This document shows positions 27,829 to 37,378 of a stretch of DNA of 64,000 nucleotides, piece by piece. Origin of the DNA: Bartonella harrusi (lineage in GTDB: Bacteria > Pseudomonadota > Alphaproteobacteria > Rhizobiales > Rhizobiaceae); contig NZ_CP101114.1 of the NCBI RefSeq assembly GCF_024297065.1, positions 930,001 through 994,000 of the forward strand, read 5' to 3'. Position 1 is the first letter of the stretch. Every line of letters begins with the position of its first letter. The notes below the pieces were generated by a model. It had not been told where the DNA came from and searched no databases. It saw nothing but the letters and a program-made list of their open reading frames with translations. The position numbers were made by a program, and so were the translations under genes.

Positions 27829-28143
27829 ATGAAAATTGTTAAAATTTCTACACTGCAAATTTTTTGGGATAAATATCCCGATGCTGAACAACCCTTAAAA
27901 GCATGGATAGATGAAGCTAAAAATGCACAATGGCGTTCACCTCATGACATTAAAGAGAAATATAAAAATGCAAGCATATTAAAGAATAATCGTGTTGTTT
28001 TTAATATTAGAGGCAATGATTATCGTTTAATTGTTTCAATCTTTTATCCAGCAGGCTGGCTTTATATAAAATTTATAGGGACACACAAACAGTATGATGC
28101 AATTGATGCTAATACTGTAGAACTAAAGGAATTTAAGAAATGA
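27829..28143 (+). CDS. higB: HigB-type toxin (module 1)
   Basis: 104 residues of the HigB_toxin family of mRNA interferases, which cut mRNA on the ribosome. Marks: FWDKYPDAEQPLKAWI near the N terminus, WRSPHDIKEKY, NRVVFNIRGNDYRL and FIGTHKQYDAID at the C terminus. The toxin gene precedes its antitoxin and overlaps it by 4 nt, the classic HigBA order. It is oriented against the surrounding tail genes. Confidence 0.94.
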   Translation: MKIVKISTLQIFWDKYPDAEQPLKAWIDEAKNAQWRSPHDIKEKYKNASILKNNRVVFNIRGNDYRLIVSIFYPAGWLYIKFIGTHKQYDAIDANTVELKEFKK

Positions 28144-28496
28144 ATATCAAACCACTTCGCACTGAAAGAGATTACCAAGAAGCATTAGAAATTGTGTCTG
28201 CGATGTTTGACAATCAGCCAAAAGAGAATACTCCAGAATTTGATCAAATGGAGGTTCTTGTGTTGTTGATTGAAGCATATGAAGCAGAACACTATCCTGT
28301 TTCTCCTCCTCATCCGATTGAAGCTATTAAATTTAGAATGGAACAAATGAACTTAAGTGCTAAAGATCTCGTTCCAGCGATTGGTCATTTAAATCGCGTT
28401 TATGAAATCTTGAGTGGCAAAAGAAAATTAACACTGCGCATGATTAGAAACTTGCATCAACAATTTAATATCCCATTGGAAAGCTTGATAGCTTAG
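28140..28496 (+). CDS. higA: HigA-type antitoxin (module 1)
   Basis: 118 residues. A helical N terminus (LRTERDYQEALEIVSAMFDN) is typical of antitoxins paired with HigB_toxin proteins. The C-terminal helix-turn-helix is IKFRMEQMNLSAKDLVPAIG...VYEILSGKRKLT. Expected to neutralise HigB and repress the operator at 27787-27805. Overlap ATGA with higB. Confidence 0.94.
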   Translation: MNIKPLRTERDYQEALEIVSAMFDNQPKENTPEFDQMEVLVLLIEAYEAEHYPVSPPHPIEAIKFRMEQMNLSAKDLVPAIGHLNRVYEILSGKRKLTLRMIRNLHQQFNIPLESLIA

Positions 28497-28609
28497 GTTT
28501 TATTAAAAAGGCAGAGGGGAGATCAAACTTTAACACTAGATTTTGTAGTAATTTACTTTTTAAAGGGTCTTCAAAGATCTTTTAGCCCCCCTTAATGCTT
28601 ATTGTTTTT

Positions 28610-29431
28610 TTAGAAATCGCAATTTGAGATAATCAACTCTTTAGCCGGAATCGCATTATTTGAATCGTTACACGAATAAAGTGTTTTCACCTCTCTTATC
28701 TTAAATTGACTAAAGGTTTTTCGGATCTCTGGTACATCATTGAGAGAGAGAAGAAACTTTCCCTTTAATTGTGCAAGCAGCGAGAACATCGTCTGGTAAT
28801 CCTCTCGCTTAAACAAATCCTTCCCATAGTAATCCTCAACACCCCAATAAGGTGGATCAAGGTAAAACAAGGTATTTGTCCGGTCATAGCGAAGGATAAA
28901 ATCAGACCAATCTAAATGTTCAATGGTAACACCTGCTAAACGCTGGTAAATAAGCTTTAATAATGCTTCAAGTTTGAATGTATTAAACCGTGCACTGCGA
29001 TCTGTTTCAACTCCAAAAGTCTGATTTGCCACCTTTCCGCTAAAACTTAAACGTTGCAGATATAAAAATCGCAAAGCCCGTTCTAAATCGGTGAGGGTCT
29101 TTGGGTCTTGCAAAGTGAAACATTGAAACGCTTCACGGCTGCTAATCTGGAACTTCAACAAATCCATAAAAGGGTGATAATGGCGTTGTAACACCCGAAA
29201 AAAATTTACCACATCACCCAAACGATCATTGATAATTTCAGTAGGTGGAATCAATTTCCTTCTAAAGAATATTCCTCCCATGCCAACAAAAGGCTCAGCA
29301 TAAATTTTATGCGGGATGTCTTCAATGATTTTGGTAATGGTTTTGGCTAACAGTCTTTTCCCACCAATATAAGCAGCAGCTGGTGTGACTGGATCAACAG
29401 ATTTTAATGTTTCCTTGTAAAGTGTATCCAT
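28610..29431 (-). CDS. D12-class (Dam-like) DNA adenine N6-methyltransferase
   Basis: 273 residues. SAM-binding FVGMGGIFFR near residue 49 and catalytic DPPY in YLDPPYWGVEDYYG near residue 190 show a Dam/DpnM-type enzyme of the alpha class; YIGGKRLLAK is the N-terminal SAM motif. No restriction endonuclease is adjacent, so this is an orphan phage methylase, likely to protect phage DNA or affect expression. It sits next to higBA-1 between fibre and sheath genes, where P2-like phages have no such gene. Confidence 0.92.
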   Translation of the reverse strand: MDTLYKETLKSVDPVTPAAAYIGGKRLLAKTITKIIEDIPHKIYAEPFVGMGGIFFRRKLIPPTEIINDRLGDVVNFFRVLQRHYHPFMDLLKFQISSREAFQCFTLQDPKTLTDLERALRFLYLQRLSFSGKVANQTFGVETDRSARFNTFKLEALLKLIYQRLAGVTIEHLDWSDFILRYDRTNTLFYLDPPYWGVEDYYGKDLFKREDYQTMFSLLAQLKGKFLLSLNDVPEIRKTFSQFKIREVKTLYSCNDSNNAIPAKELIISNCDF

Positions 29432-29523
29432 AATTTTTTAACACTCTTCCCTCTATATTAGCCATCTTCTCATTGCTTCAAGTGATAAGAAGTGGCTGCG
29501 ATGTTAAGAGCTTTTACATCGGA

Positions 29524-29565
29524 CGGGTTGTCGCAAAACTTGTCCCGTTGGCTGGACTACCAGCC
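29524..29565. other. Two nested/adjacent hairpins upstream of the methylase
   Basis: ACGGG near 29524 can pair with CCCGT near 29545, and immediately after it GGCTGG-ACTA-CCAGCC (29550-29565) is a perfect 6-bp stem with a 4-nt loop. The G/C-rich patch stands out in AT-rich DNA. The rest of 29432-29831 holds no gene I can support. On the minus strand this would be in the leader of the methylase mRNA. Confidence 0.35.
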
Positions 29566-29831
29566 CAGCCTCTATTTTTGTGCTTTGTTTTCCTTTGTTT
29601 TGTGTTTCTAGGATAATTTCTGCGGTATATCGGCTTGATTTTTTACAGTGATGGGTAATTAGAGCTGCTTGTCTATAAGCTGTTCATCTCTGCACGAAAT
29701 CTTTGGAGTAAAAAATGGGGTGACCCGCCATGATTTCGAGGCACCCCTTTAAAGACAAAAAATGACTTTGCTTGCTATAGCTTAGATTTGGTCAATCTTT
29801 CTCTTGTGGTTTTTCTTCTTTTTATATAGCG

Positions 29832-30047
29832 TTAATCATATAAAGAGTTGTATTTTTTGCTCAAACTTTTTGGTTTTTTCCACTTCATGCGTAAAGAGAA
29901 AGATAGGCGCATGGAGGGAATAAGTTTGTACGTTGACATCAAGGATTTTACAACAGCACCAATGACTATCCGATAAAATATTGCTAAAAACGCAGATTTT
30001 TTGCCATCCTTAATAAAGTAAATACGAAGTTTAAATTCTATTGTCAT
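29832..30047 (-). CDS. Small basic hypothetical protein
   Basis: 71 residues from ATG 30047, preceded by ggag at good spacing; MTIEFKLRIYFIKDGKKSAF at the start, then a hydrophobic patch and a basic tail. A tiny upstream frame with a membrane helix (CGLILVVIVASLIWSAK) ends by overlapping this ATG (aaaatga), which hints at coupled small membrane peptides. No known family recognised; it could be a decayed gene. Confidence 0.35.
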   Translation of the reverse strand: MTIEFKLRIYFIKDGKKSAFLAIFYRIVIGAVVKSLMSTYKLIPSMRLSFSLRMKWKKPKSLSKKYNSLYD

Positions 30048-30100
30048 TTTGCACTCCAAATCAATGAAGCAACAATAACAACAAGGATCAAACCGCATAA

Positions 30101-30117
30101 GACTGACACTGTCAGTC
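30101..30117. promoter_or_regulatory. Palindrome GACTGACA-C-TGTCAGTC
   Basis: A perfect 8-bp inverted repeat around one central base, upstream of the small minus-strand frames at 29832-30110. It looks more like an operator than a terminator because the centre is too short for an RNA loop without unpairing. Confidence 0.4.
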
Positions 30118-30284
30118 AAAAAATCCCTTTAAAAAGGCTTTGAAAACCCTTTGAGAAGGACTTTAAAAGAAAATGATACAGCTTAAGCTATCACACAATA
30201 AGCGTGCGTCAAACCATTCGATTATTTTTGATACAAGAGCTTGCGTCCAACAATGTTGGTTATAATCTATTCTCAACAATTATA

Positions 30285-30533
30285 CTAAGCTTGTTCATCT
30301 TTCTCTTGTGGTTCTTTCATAGATTCTACCGCTGCGTCTGTCTTAGCCCTTTCAGAAGACAAAGAAGCATTTTCTTCATTAATAATGGGAGGAGAGAACA
30401 CCCCATCTTTATAAGTCCAGCCGATTTGCGCTTCCTTTGAAGCAATAGCCTCACCATCAAAGGCATGAACATAATTTTCTGAGGCAATAATAATGTTCGT
30501 TACCACACCCTTTTCAACAATTGCATATTCCAT
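30285..30533 (-). CDS. Tail fibre-associated small protein (probable fibre chaperone)
   Basis: 82 residues. It begins MEYAIVEKGVVTNIIIASEN and has GWTYKDGVFSPP, the pattern of short proteins that follow tail fibre genes in phages and help fibre assembly. The C terminus is charged. Located 8 bp after the fibre gene on the same strand. Confidence 0.65.
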   Translation of the reverse strand: MEYAIVEKGVVTNIIIASENYVHAFDGEAIASKEAQIGWTYKDGVFSPPIINEENASLSSERAKTDAAVESMKEPQEKDEQA

Positions 30534-30541
30534 AAAAACTC

Positions 30542-31918
30542 CTATATAAAAAACCTCAACAACACTGCTCCGTTGCCACCATTGCCACCTTTACCAGAAC
30601 TACCATCTTCTCCTAGGAAATAACCACCTCCACCGCCACCTCCTTGTCCACTGCCATTGCAGCCTTTACCACCATGACCACCTTTCTGGCTCTCTCCGCC
30701 ATAACCACCGTTACCATTCTGAGCACCAGCACCCCCACCGCCACCAAAAAAAGAGTTTCCGCCATTCCCACTCCCCCCATCGCCGCCATTCCCACCGGCA
30801 TAAATAAAAGAGCTCCCTCTATAACCATTAAAACTAGCATCGCCGCCACGGCCACCATTGAAATTTGGTACGCCGCCGCGGCCACTGGCACCATCACCTC
30901 CTCCTGCACCCCCATATGCTATAATAATTCCTGCAATGCGTGTATAACCACCAGCGTAGGAACCCCCTCCCGAAGATGCACCGCGGCCTCCTCGACCAAT
31001 TTCAATAGCTTTTGCCGATCTTAGCTGTGAAGCTTTGATTTTAACATACACAGCTCGGCCTCCACCAGCACCACCACCACCATAGTAGCTAATACCACCA
31101 TTAAGTGGTTTTTTGAACCAGCCTCCATATCCACCACCACCTCCTCCACCCCAAGCCCATATTTCGATATCGGTGTTATCGCTAACACCTTCAGGCCATG
31201 GAATGGGACCACTTTCTGTTACAAGAACTTCTAGGGGAGAGGTCGCTTTCCTCAGTTTTGTGATTTCATCACGTATTTCTTGAAGAGCAACAACAGCTTC
31301 ATCTTTGCTATAAACTTCCGCACCATCAACCTTGAGCGGTCCTTTAAGCTTGCTGCCCGTGATGCTGAGACTTGTGACGATTTCCCCATTATGCATGAGA
31401 TTCAATGACGAATTACCTATGAGTTCCAAACCACCAGCAATGGTCACTTTGCGGGTAAATTTGTTATAATTCTGCCATTCATTGGCTTGCGCTAAGCGCC
31501 CATAGCTTGTCAGATCTTCGTTAATCTTGGCTCTAAATCTATCAAGACCAACAATATCTTCAATTTTATGTTGGTGTGCTCCAAGAAGTGAGACAGCACT
31601 GCCAAAGGTAAAATGATTGTTGCTTGCTTTGTAGAGAACATAATTATTGGCGGCATCCTTAGCGCCCTCGATATCACTCAAATCGGTTAAAGTGAAGGTT
31701 TTATCCGCTGCCATTTTGCCTTTGAGGGCTGCTTCAAGGTCTGCGACATCCCCTATGCTATGCGTGTGTTTTGCAGGGGCTTTGTCGTCTAGCTTTTCTT
31801 CCACATCGGCAATGGCTTGATCAAGTTTTGTCAAGTTCTCACGCAAAATGGGAAATTCAGAACTAATAAAACGCCCTTCTTTAGGCAATTCCATTGCAAG
31901 TTTTTTGGTTTTTGTCAT
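30542..31918 (-). CDS. Phage tail fibre with glycine-rich C-terminal domain
   Basis: 458 residues. The N-terminal part attaches to the baseplate (helical, with HTHSIGDVADLEAALKGK, a motif repeated in many fibres, and a second copy GAHQHKIEDIVGLD). A shaft follows to about residue 245. The C-terminal about 200 residues are almost half glycine (WAWGGGGGGGYGG, GGNGGDGGSGNGG), the polyglycine-sandwich type of receptor-binding tip. Ends VLLRFFI. This tip would decide host range. Confidence 0.85.
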   Translation of the reverse strand: MTKTKKLAMELPKEGRFISSEFPILRENLTKLDQAIADVEEKLDDKAPAKHTHSIGDVADLEAALKGKMAADKTFTLTDLSDIEGAKDAANNYVLYKASNNHFTFGSAVSLLGAHQHKIEDIVGLDRFRAKINEDLTSYGRLAQANEWQNYNKFTRKVTIAGGLELIGNSSLNLMHNGEIVTSLSITGSKLKGPLKVDGAEVYSKDEAVVALQEIRDEITKLRKATSPLEVLVTESGPIPWPEGVSDNTDIEIWAWGGGGGGGYGGWFKKPLNGGISYYGGGGAGGGRAVYVKIKASQLRSAKAIEIGRGGRGASSGGGSYAGGYTRIAGIIIAYGGAGGGDGASGRGGVPNFNGGRGGDASFNGYRGSSFIYAGGNGGDGGSGNGGNSFFGGGGGAGAQNGNGGYGGESQKGGHGGKGCNGSGQGGGGGGGYFLGEDGSSGKGGNGGNGAVLLRFFI

Positions 31919-31977
31919 TTCTTATTCTCCAAATCTCTAAAGCAGCCCCAAATTTCATCTTTTAAAGCGAGGGGGTA

Positions 31978-34900
31978 TCATAAGATGCCAGCACCAAAAT
32001 CACGCAGCATTGACCGTGCAGAAGGTCCACCAGTGAGCGTGAGTTTCAAGCGTGCTTGCCTTGCTGTCTTATTGCTACTGACAAATTTTCGCTCTGTCCA
32101 AAGGGGTTCAGAAAGCTGTTCTGTTTCCTCTAAGGTGAGGGGGGTAAAGGCACCATCATCCCGTTGCATCTCGAGGGTGAATGTGGAGCCGCCTGGTAAA
32201 AAGGTCTTGATATAGCTGGTCAATCTTGCCTTCTCACCAAAGGCAAAAGCACGGGTAACATAGGTTGCTGTGTTATGGATCTTGCCGGCAATCAACTGAA
32301 CAGGAGCAAACAGAATGGGGGAGAGTTTCTCCGTGCCTTTGAGAATAGCACGAAGCTGAACCTTTTCATTGATATATTCGGTAAGACTAAGCAATTGAAA
32401 GGGAAGAAGTTGATAAATTGTGCCATTGTTTCTTTCAATTTCAAAGATCACCGAACAATCACTGGAAGGCAATTCAACCGTGCTACGTATTTGCAAATCA
32501 GAACAGTTAACAAGATTAAAGGTACCAAGATCAATGGTTTTTGTTGTTTGTCTGTAGCGTGCTGCCAAGACACGAAAAGCCAAAGCCTCATCTTGATGGG
32601 CACTCCATGTTTGCGCATTGACAGAGGAAAAACGAGGACCGGTCACATAAGGGTGGCTTGAGACAAATCTTTGCTGTTCTTCATCAAATCCTCCAAGCTT
32701 TGCGAGTGAGAGGGAATGATCACTATCATCGGTTTTAATGACAAAAGCCGTTAACCGATCATTGGGGACAAGGAGTGGGACATCATAGCGTGCCTGTGCC
32801 CATCCGGTTTTTGCCCCCTTCATGGAATAAAAGCTTTGGGCTTGGATATCGGCGGTGGGATAACCGTTTTCGGTTGTCACCAAGTCAATGACCAGATCAT
32901 GATTGGGATTGCCGATTTTGCAAAGATGAAAGTCAAGACCGGTGATTTGCCGTGTTTCTTCTGGTGTAAAGACTTGCGCTTGCGGGTCCACTTGCGTCCA
33001 GATCTTGACTGTTGTGGTGTGCCGCATCACTTTCACATCAATAACACCTTGCCCGGTAAAGAGACCTGTCGCAAGAGTTCCCCCTTTGCCTCGTGCTACA
33101 ACATTTTTGGTGCCGGCAGGAATATTTTCAGGGATTTTAAAACTACCTTCCAAAATGCCATTGCCATTGGCAACAAGGCGGCTTTTTGGCAAGACATTCA
33201 CACCATCAAAGGTGAGACTGTCTAAAATTTCCCCCTTGCCAAAACCTTCAATTTTAAAGCCAAGGGTAATTTGTCTTAAGAAATCGATTTGTTCATGCGC
33301 AACATTGATCAGTTCATCCTTTGCCTCTTGCTTGCGAATGCTGCTCCCACGGTGCGTTCCCATAAACAATTGATTGGTGACACTTGAGAGCCAATCGGTG
33401 CGCTGCTCGTGCCAAAAATCTGTCGCGGGTGTGAGGGTCACTGTACCAGGCAGAGGAGCAAAATTTTGATAGGGGTTGATTTTTTCGCAAGCGGTTGTCA
33501 ATTCTTGGGCAATGATTACTTCATTGGTCCAGTCAAGGGTGACAGGAGCCCTTAAGGGGGCGGTGTAAAAGGTTGGATCAATAGCCAGCTGTAAAATACC
33601 ATTGCCAACAGCTCCTGTTTGCGTGAACCCTTCATCTCTGTAAGTATCATCAAGAAACGGGTCAGCAAACATGCCTTTTTTGGCAACGGGCTCTTTCGAG
33701 TCAACATTGCTTTTAATACGCTCTAATTGCATCAAGCGATCAAGGGACAGCACCCGTTGAAAATAACGCCACATCTCATCATAGGGGGCAACGCGCGTGC
33801 CATCATTGACCACAAGCGGCGTATCCAGCCAACTGTTGGTGATGGTGGCAAGGGAGAGAACATCTTCAGGAACACTGGGCGCCATGGGATGATCAGCGGA
33901 GATTCCTTTGATATAGACAACCGTGCCTTGTGTATTAAGCCCGATACGGTCGATACGGGGCAATTTGTAGGTGTAACTGACAATGATATCCCCCCCTTGC
34001 GCCCCCCCTGAGAGCGTGATTTCCTGTGCCGTGACCTTATCGGCGGTCACTTGTGCACGATAGCGGTAGGTTACCGTGTAACTGCTGCCAGGACGCGGTT
34101 CATCCCCCATCGGTGCCCAGTCAATGGTATCACCGGTCTTCTTAAAATCTGTTCCTTCTTTAAATTCCTTGTTGCCTTGCATGACTTTGAGAAAAGAGGT
34201 GATGCTTTTATCGGGAACACCATCTCGCCCAGCAACGACCGCACCGCGTGTAACTGTGACGGTTTTTTCTTTTGTCAACAAAAGAGAGTGGATATCGGCA
34301 ATGGGAGCATAATAGCTTTTAAAGGTAAAGCTTGTTTTGCCTTTTTGCGGGGCAAAAATATGCGTTTCACTAGGCACAACGCTTGTCGAAAACTCTTCCC
34401 TCTCTTCATGGCGCAAAGCAGCAAGGCGTTTGCGCTTAAAGCCATTGATATTGGCTTCTCCTTCTTGAATGCTAAACACTTGGCATCCATTCTTTCGTCC
34501 CAGAGCCGTCACCCGGCATCCATTGACGATATAATGACCATGGGCACGGTCATAAGTAGCAATGGCTTGCATGGCGGGTTCAAGCAGTGAGGGGGACTTT
34601 TGGTCAATCAAAATGCCGTCTTGTAAGATATAAACAGGAAAGAACGTGCCTTGCTGCCCATCCTCTTTTAAGGCCCAAACAAGCTTTGCTGTTTCGCGTG
34701 CCGCACCGGGTTCTCCTTGTGCCAAGGTGCCGGGAACTTGCCCCAACAGTTCTGGATTATCCTCATGGGTAATCCATGTTTTTTGCAACTTCACACCGAT
34801 TTCAAGGCGCCCAACCATAGAAACAGCATTCAGAACCGCTTGTGAGACTGGAAAGATATCGCCTGCGATATAGATCTTGCCTTCTGTTAAAGTAACGGTC

Positions 34901-35121
34901 TTTGCGTCTTTATTGACAAAGGCATCGGCTCGCTCAACACGGTCTCCCTCTTTGGCGACCAAGCGCCCCAAACGGTTATGGCGCCCCCTGATGATGGTTT
35001 GCATCTCATTGAGTTCACCACTTTGGATAAAGGGACGTTGCCCGTAGAAAACAACGCTTTGTTGTTCGTCTTTGCCGCAAGATCTGTCAATGGCAAAGGG
35101 TAAACCACTTTCATGCTTCAT
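31978..35121 (-). CDS. Large DUF4815-type phage baseplate/appendage protein
   Basis: 1047 residues, the largest gene in the tail block. The N-terminal about 600 residues match the look of DUF4815 phage proteins (FYGQRPFIQSGELNEMQTII, GRHNRLGRLVAKEGDRV, KIYIAGDIFPV). The C-terminal part is a chain of beta domains. It lies between gpI and the fibre, so it is probably a baseplate-fibre adaptor or side appendage. I do not recognise an enzyme active site. Confidence 0.75.
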   Translation of the reverse strand: MKHESGLPFAIDRSCGKDEQQSVVFYGQRPFIQSGELNEMQTIIRGRHNRLGRLVAKEGDRVERADAFVNKDAKTVTLTEGKIYIAGDIFPVSQAVLNAVSMVGRLEIGVKLQKTWITHEDNPELLGQVPGTLAQGEPGAARETAKLVWALKEDGQQGTFFPVYILQDGILIDQKSPSLLEPAMQAIATYDRAHGHYIVNGCRVTALGRKNGCQVFSIQEGEANINGFKRKRLAALRHEEREEFSTSVVPSETHIFAPQKGKTSFTFKSYYAPIADIHSLLLTKEKTVTVTRGAVVAGRDGVPDKSITSFLKVMQGNKEFKEGTDFKKTGDTIDWAPMGDEPRPGSSYTVTYRYRAQVTADKVTAQEITLSGGAQGGDIIVSYTYKLPRIDRIGLNTQGTVVYIKGISADHPMAPSVPEDVLSLATITNSWLDTPLVVNDGTRVAPYDEMWRYFQRVLSLDRLMQLERIKSNVDSKEPVAKKGMFADPFLDDTYRDEGFTQTGAVGNGILQLAIDPTFYTAPLRAPVTLDWTNEVIIAQELTTACEKINPYQNFAPLPGTVTLTPATDFWHEQRTDWLSSVTNQLFMGTHRGSSIRKQEAKDELINVAHEQIDFLRQITLGFKIEGFGKGEILDSLTFDGVNVLPKSRLVANGNGILEGSFKIPENIPAGTKNVVARGKGGTLATGLFTGQGVIDVKVMRHTTTVKIWTQVDPQAQVFTPEETRQITGLDFHLCKIGNPNHDLVIDLVTTENGYPTADIQAQSFYSMKGAKTGWAQARYDVPLLVPNDRLTAFVIKTDDSDHSLSLAKLGGFDEEQQRFVSSHPYVTGPRFSSVNAQTWSAHQDEALAFRVLAARYRQTTKTIDLGTFNLVNCSDLQIRSTVELPSSDCSVIFEIERNNGTIYQLLPFQLLSLTEYINEKVQLRAILKGTEKLSPILFAPVQLIAGKIHNTATYVTRAFAFGEKARLTSYIKTFLPGGSTFTLEMQRDDGAFTPLTLEETEQLSEPLWTERKFVSSNKTARQARLKLTLTGGPSARSMLRDFGAGIL

Positions 35122-35122
35122 G

Positions 35123-36229
35123 TTAAAACCTCAATAAAATCTTGAATTGCTCGCGAACATCACCACGCAAAGGAATATTGATGGGCGTTTTGATGATCTC
35201 CACCCCGCCAATCAGTTCATTGCACGCACACCAAAGTTTACCCAAAGGGATATGTTGTTTAGGGGTCGCATGCACGAGAACAGCAATAGAGGCGGCTTTT
35301 CTGCCGTCAACATTTTGAAAATCCGTGCGTGCTGCAATAAGAAGGGCTGTGCCCATCGAGGAGGGTTGATAACGATCGCCCAAATGGTGATAAACACCCG
35401 CCAAATTCTGTTCTACTGGTTGGACAATGTTGCATCTGCGAGTGCCAATGACATCATCCTCACAGTCTCTTAACACGAGATAAAGGGTGCGGTTATAAAA
35501 CCACTCTGCCATCAGTATATCGCGTTGATGTTTTTTAACAGAACACCAGGGAAAATTTGCCATATCCCATGGATAATCAATTTGGTCGAAGCTTAATTCC
35601 CCATCCCCGTCATCCATCCAATTGCCAATCAGTGTGCCTTCTTGTTTGGTAAGCCTGTGCATAATTTCTGTTGTGCGCCCAAAGGAAAACAGTGTGTCCC
35701 CCGCTGTTAAGCGTACACCGCTCTCATAGTCCAGCAGACTGTCATCAAGGCGTGACATATTGCCTTCCAGTGCTTGCACGTCATAACCATTGACACCACG
35801 GCGAAAATCAGAGCGTAAGCTTTTGGAAAGCTCTGTGATGGCTTCAATGGCTTCAAGAGCACTTTGTTCAGGCAATTGATCAAAGTAAAGTTGGAAGGAA
35901 TTCCACCATAAACGCCCCGACCATGCTGGTGTAAAGCGTGCTGAAATCTGAAGCCATGCAAGCCCTCTCTCAATAGCCGCTAAAGAACCGCGAATATTTT
36001 GCCATTGGAGCCCTTGGTCAATCAAATCATAGAGGTTTGGAACATAAGGTGTAAGCTCTCCAAGCCCATATTCTTCAATCAACCATGGCAAGAAGCGAGG
36101 AGGGCGGGTGATAAGCTTAGAGCGTGAAATCCCCAAAACAGCACCATCAACATCTTGATGAAAGTCGCAAACATCGGCAAGGCGCCTTTCAAATTCTGTT
36201 GCATTGTTTGGGAGGAGGGCGCCAATCAT
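35123..36229 (-). CDS. Phage tail protein I (P2 gpI-like), extended
   Basis: 368 residues; P2 gpI is about half this. The N-terminal half has gpI marks (LLPNNATEFERRLADVC, PRFLPWLIEEYGLGELTPY, IRGSLAAIERGLAWL). The extension past about residue 200 is unassigned. The start overlaps the stop of gpJ by one base, keeping the P2 order J-I. Confidence 0.82.
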   Translation of the reverse strand: MIGALLPNNATEFERRLADVCDFHQDVDGAVLGISRSKLITRPPRFLPWLIEEYGLGELTPYVPNLYDLIDQGLQWQNIRGSLAAIERGLAWLQISARFTPAWSGRLWWNSFQLYFDQLPEQSALEAIEAITELSKSLRSDFRRGVNGYDVQALEGNMSRLDDSLLDYESGVRLTAGDTLFSFGRTTEIMHRLTKQEGTLIGNWMDDGDGELSFDQIDYPWDMANFPWCSVKKHQRDILMAEWFYNRTLYLVLRDCEDDVIGTRRCNIVQPVEQNLAGVYHHLGDRYQPSSMGTALLIAARTDFQNVDGRKAASIAVLVHATPKQHIPLGKLWCACNELIGGVEIIKTPINIPLRGDVREQFKILLRF

Positions 36230-37040
36230 TAGCGTGCCCGTCCTTTGAAGTTTAAGGTGACCTTACCAATCGCTAAAACTTCTTCATCACCGACGGTTCT
36301 GTCTTGTGTTGGTGTAATGGCAATCACTTTCTGGACACCCGCAATCATCAGTTTAGAAACCCACCATGAGAGGCTTAATTCACGACCAATGGCTTGTTCT
36401 TTTCGCCATGCTGCTCTTAAATTTGCTTCCATTGTCATGAGAATTTTCAAGGATGTTTCGGGTAACAGCCAAACATCGGCTTGCAAATCCACCACTTTTT
36501 TTACAGCAGCGTGCACAATGATTGTATCATTGGTCATGATGATATTTTTTCTGTGAAGGGCTTGTGAGACTGTTTGTATGAGATCTTCAGATGCCGTTCC
36601 TTCTTCATTATTGCCAAAAAGCGCAACATAGATGGTTGGATCTTTGCCTTTACGGTAAATAATGGCATCTTTAACACGGCTATCAGTTTGTAATAGGGTT
36701 CTGTTCCGCTTCCCTTGCCACCACGGGCATGAAGTCTTATGCGTTCGCGATATCTCTCGTCACTTTCACCCTCCATGCGGGCAATTCCATGCCAGTTACC
36801 CAAAGCGTCAAGAGATTCACCGGTTGCAAAATCAAGAATATTGTTGCGTGCAGCTTCGTTAATACGTTGCCTTAAAAGCAGTTCTCGATAGCTAAAGGCT
36901 TCAATGACTTTTACGGCTGGATCACTTTCAAGAACACTATATCCGGGCAACAGTTCTTTTAAGTGATCAAGAGCTGCTGCTCGTATTTCTTCAAAGGAAA
37001 TTTCTGTAATGATTTCTGGTTTTGCAAGTGCTCCATTCAT
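36229..37040 (-). pseudogene. Baseplate protein J (P2 gpJ-like), frameshifted
   Basis: The N-terminal half (ATG 37040) runs MNGALAKPEIITEISFEEIR to GKGSGTEPYYKL, then shifts into a random Lys-rich tail ending at 36534. In another frame the sequence continues at once with DSRVKDAIIYRKGKDPTIYV and on through the 102-residue frame 36229-36537 (VVDLQADVWLLPE to KVTLNFKGRAR). Together they make a complete gpJ of about 265 residues. A small deletion or shift near 36690 between YYKL and DSRV broke it. A baseplate would lack a full J unless the frame is rescued. Confidence 0.88.
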
Positions 37041-37378
37041 TTTATCAGCAATCCTTCCATGGTGATGGGCTTGCCTGAGGGCAAATAAAGACCTTCAAAG
37101 GACAAGGAAACTTGCCCATTCTCATTCCATTTACAATCAATCTTGTTCAGTTTAAAACGTGGTTCCCACTTGTCTAAAGCCTCGGCAATAGCGGCATAAA
37201 GGCGAACAGCAAAGGCGTCATTGACCGGTGCATCAATAATATCCGCAACGTGTGAACCATAATCACGACGCATTACACGCGTGCCAATGCGTGTTGATAA
37301 AATATCAAGGATTGATTGGCGCAAATGTTCAATGCCGGTCAAGGGCTTTCCTGTGCTACGGTCCATTCCTATGTTCAA
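37037..37378 (-). CDS. Baseplate wedge protein W (P2 gpW / T4 gp25-like)
   Basis: 113 residues. MNIGMDRSTGKPLTGIEHLR, the central DILSTRIGTRVMRRDYGSHV and a C-terminal beta strand are the gp25/gpW lysozyme-like fold without enzyme activity. It overlaps gpV and gpJ by 4 nt each, so V-W-J are translationally coupled. Confidence 0.93.
   Translation of the reverse strand: MNIGMDRSTGKPLTGIEHLRQSILDILSTRIGTRVMRRDYGSHVADIIDAPVNDAFAVRLYAAIAEALDKWEPRFKLNKIDCKWNENGQVSLSFEGLYLPSGKPITMEGLLIK

Noticed and set aside
27670..27891. 74-codon N-terminal extension of the tail sheath gene
   Set aside because: Overlaps the higBA-1 promoter on the other strand; the ATG at 27669 has a clear ribosome site and the family start.
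29717..29746. GGGGTG...CACCCC inverted repeat downstream of the methylase leader
   Set aside because: Long 19-nt loop and no T run or neighbouring gene end; too weak to call.
30590..31150. GC-rich repetitive stretch resembling a repeat array
   Set aside because: Explained by glycine codons of the tail fibre tip; periodicity follows the protein.
32275..34873. Several plus-strand frames of 60-180 codons across the DUF4815 gene
   Set aside because: Antisense shadows of the 1047-residue gene; none has a ribosome site or recognisable domain.
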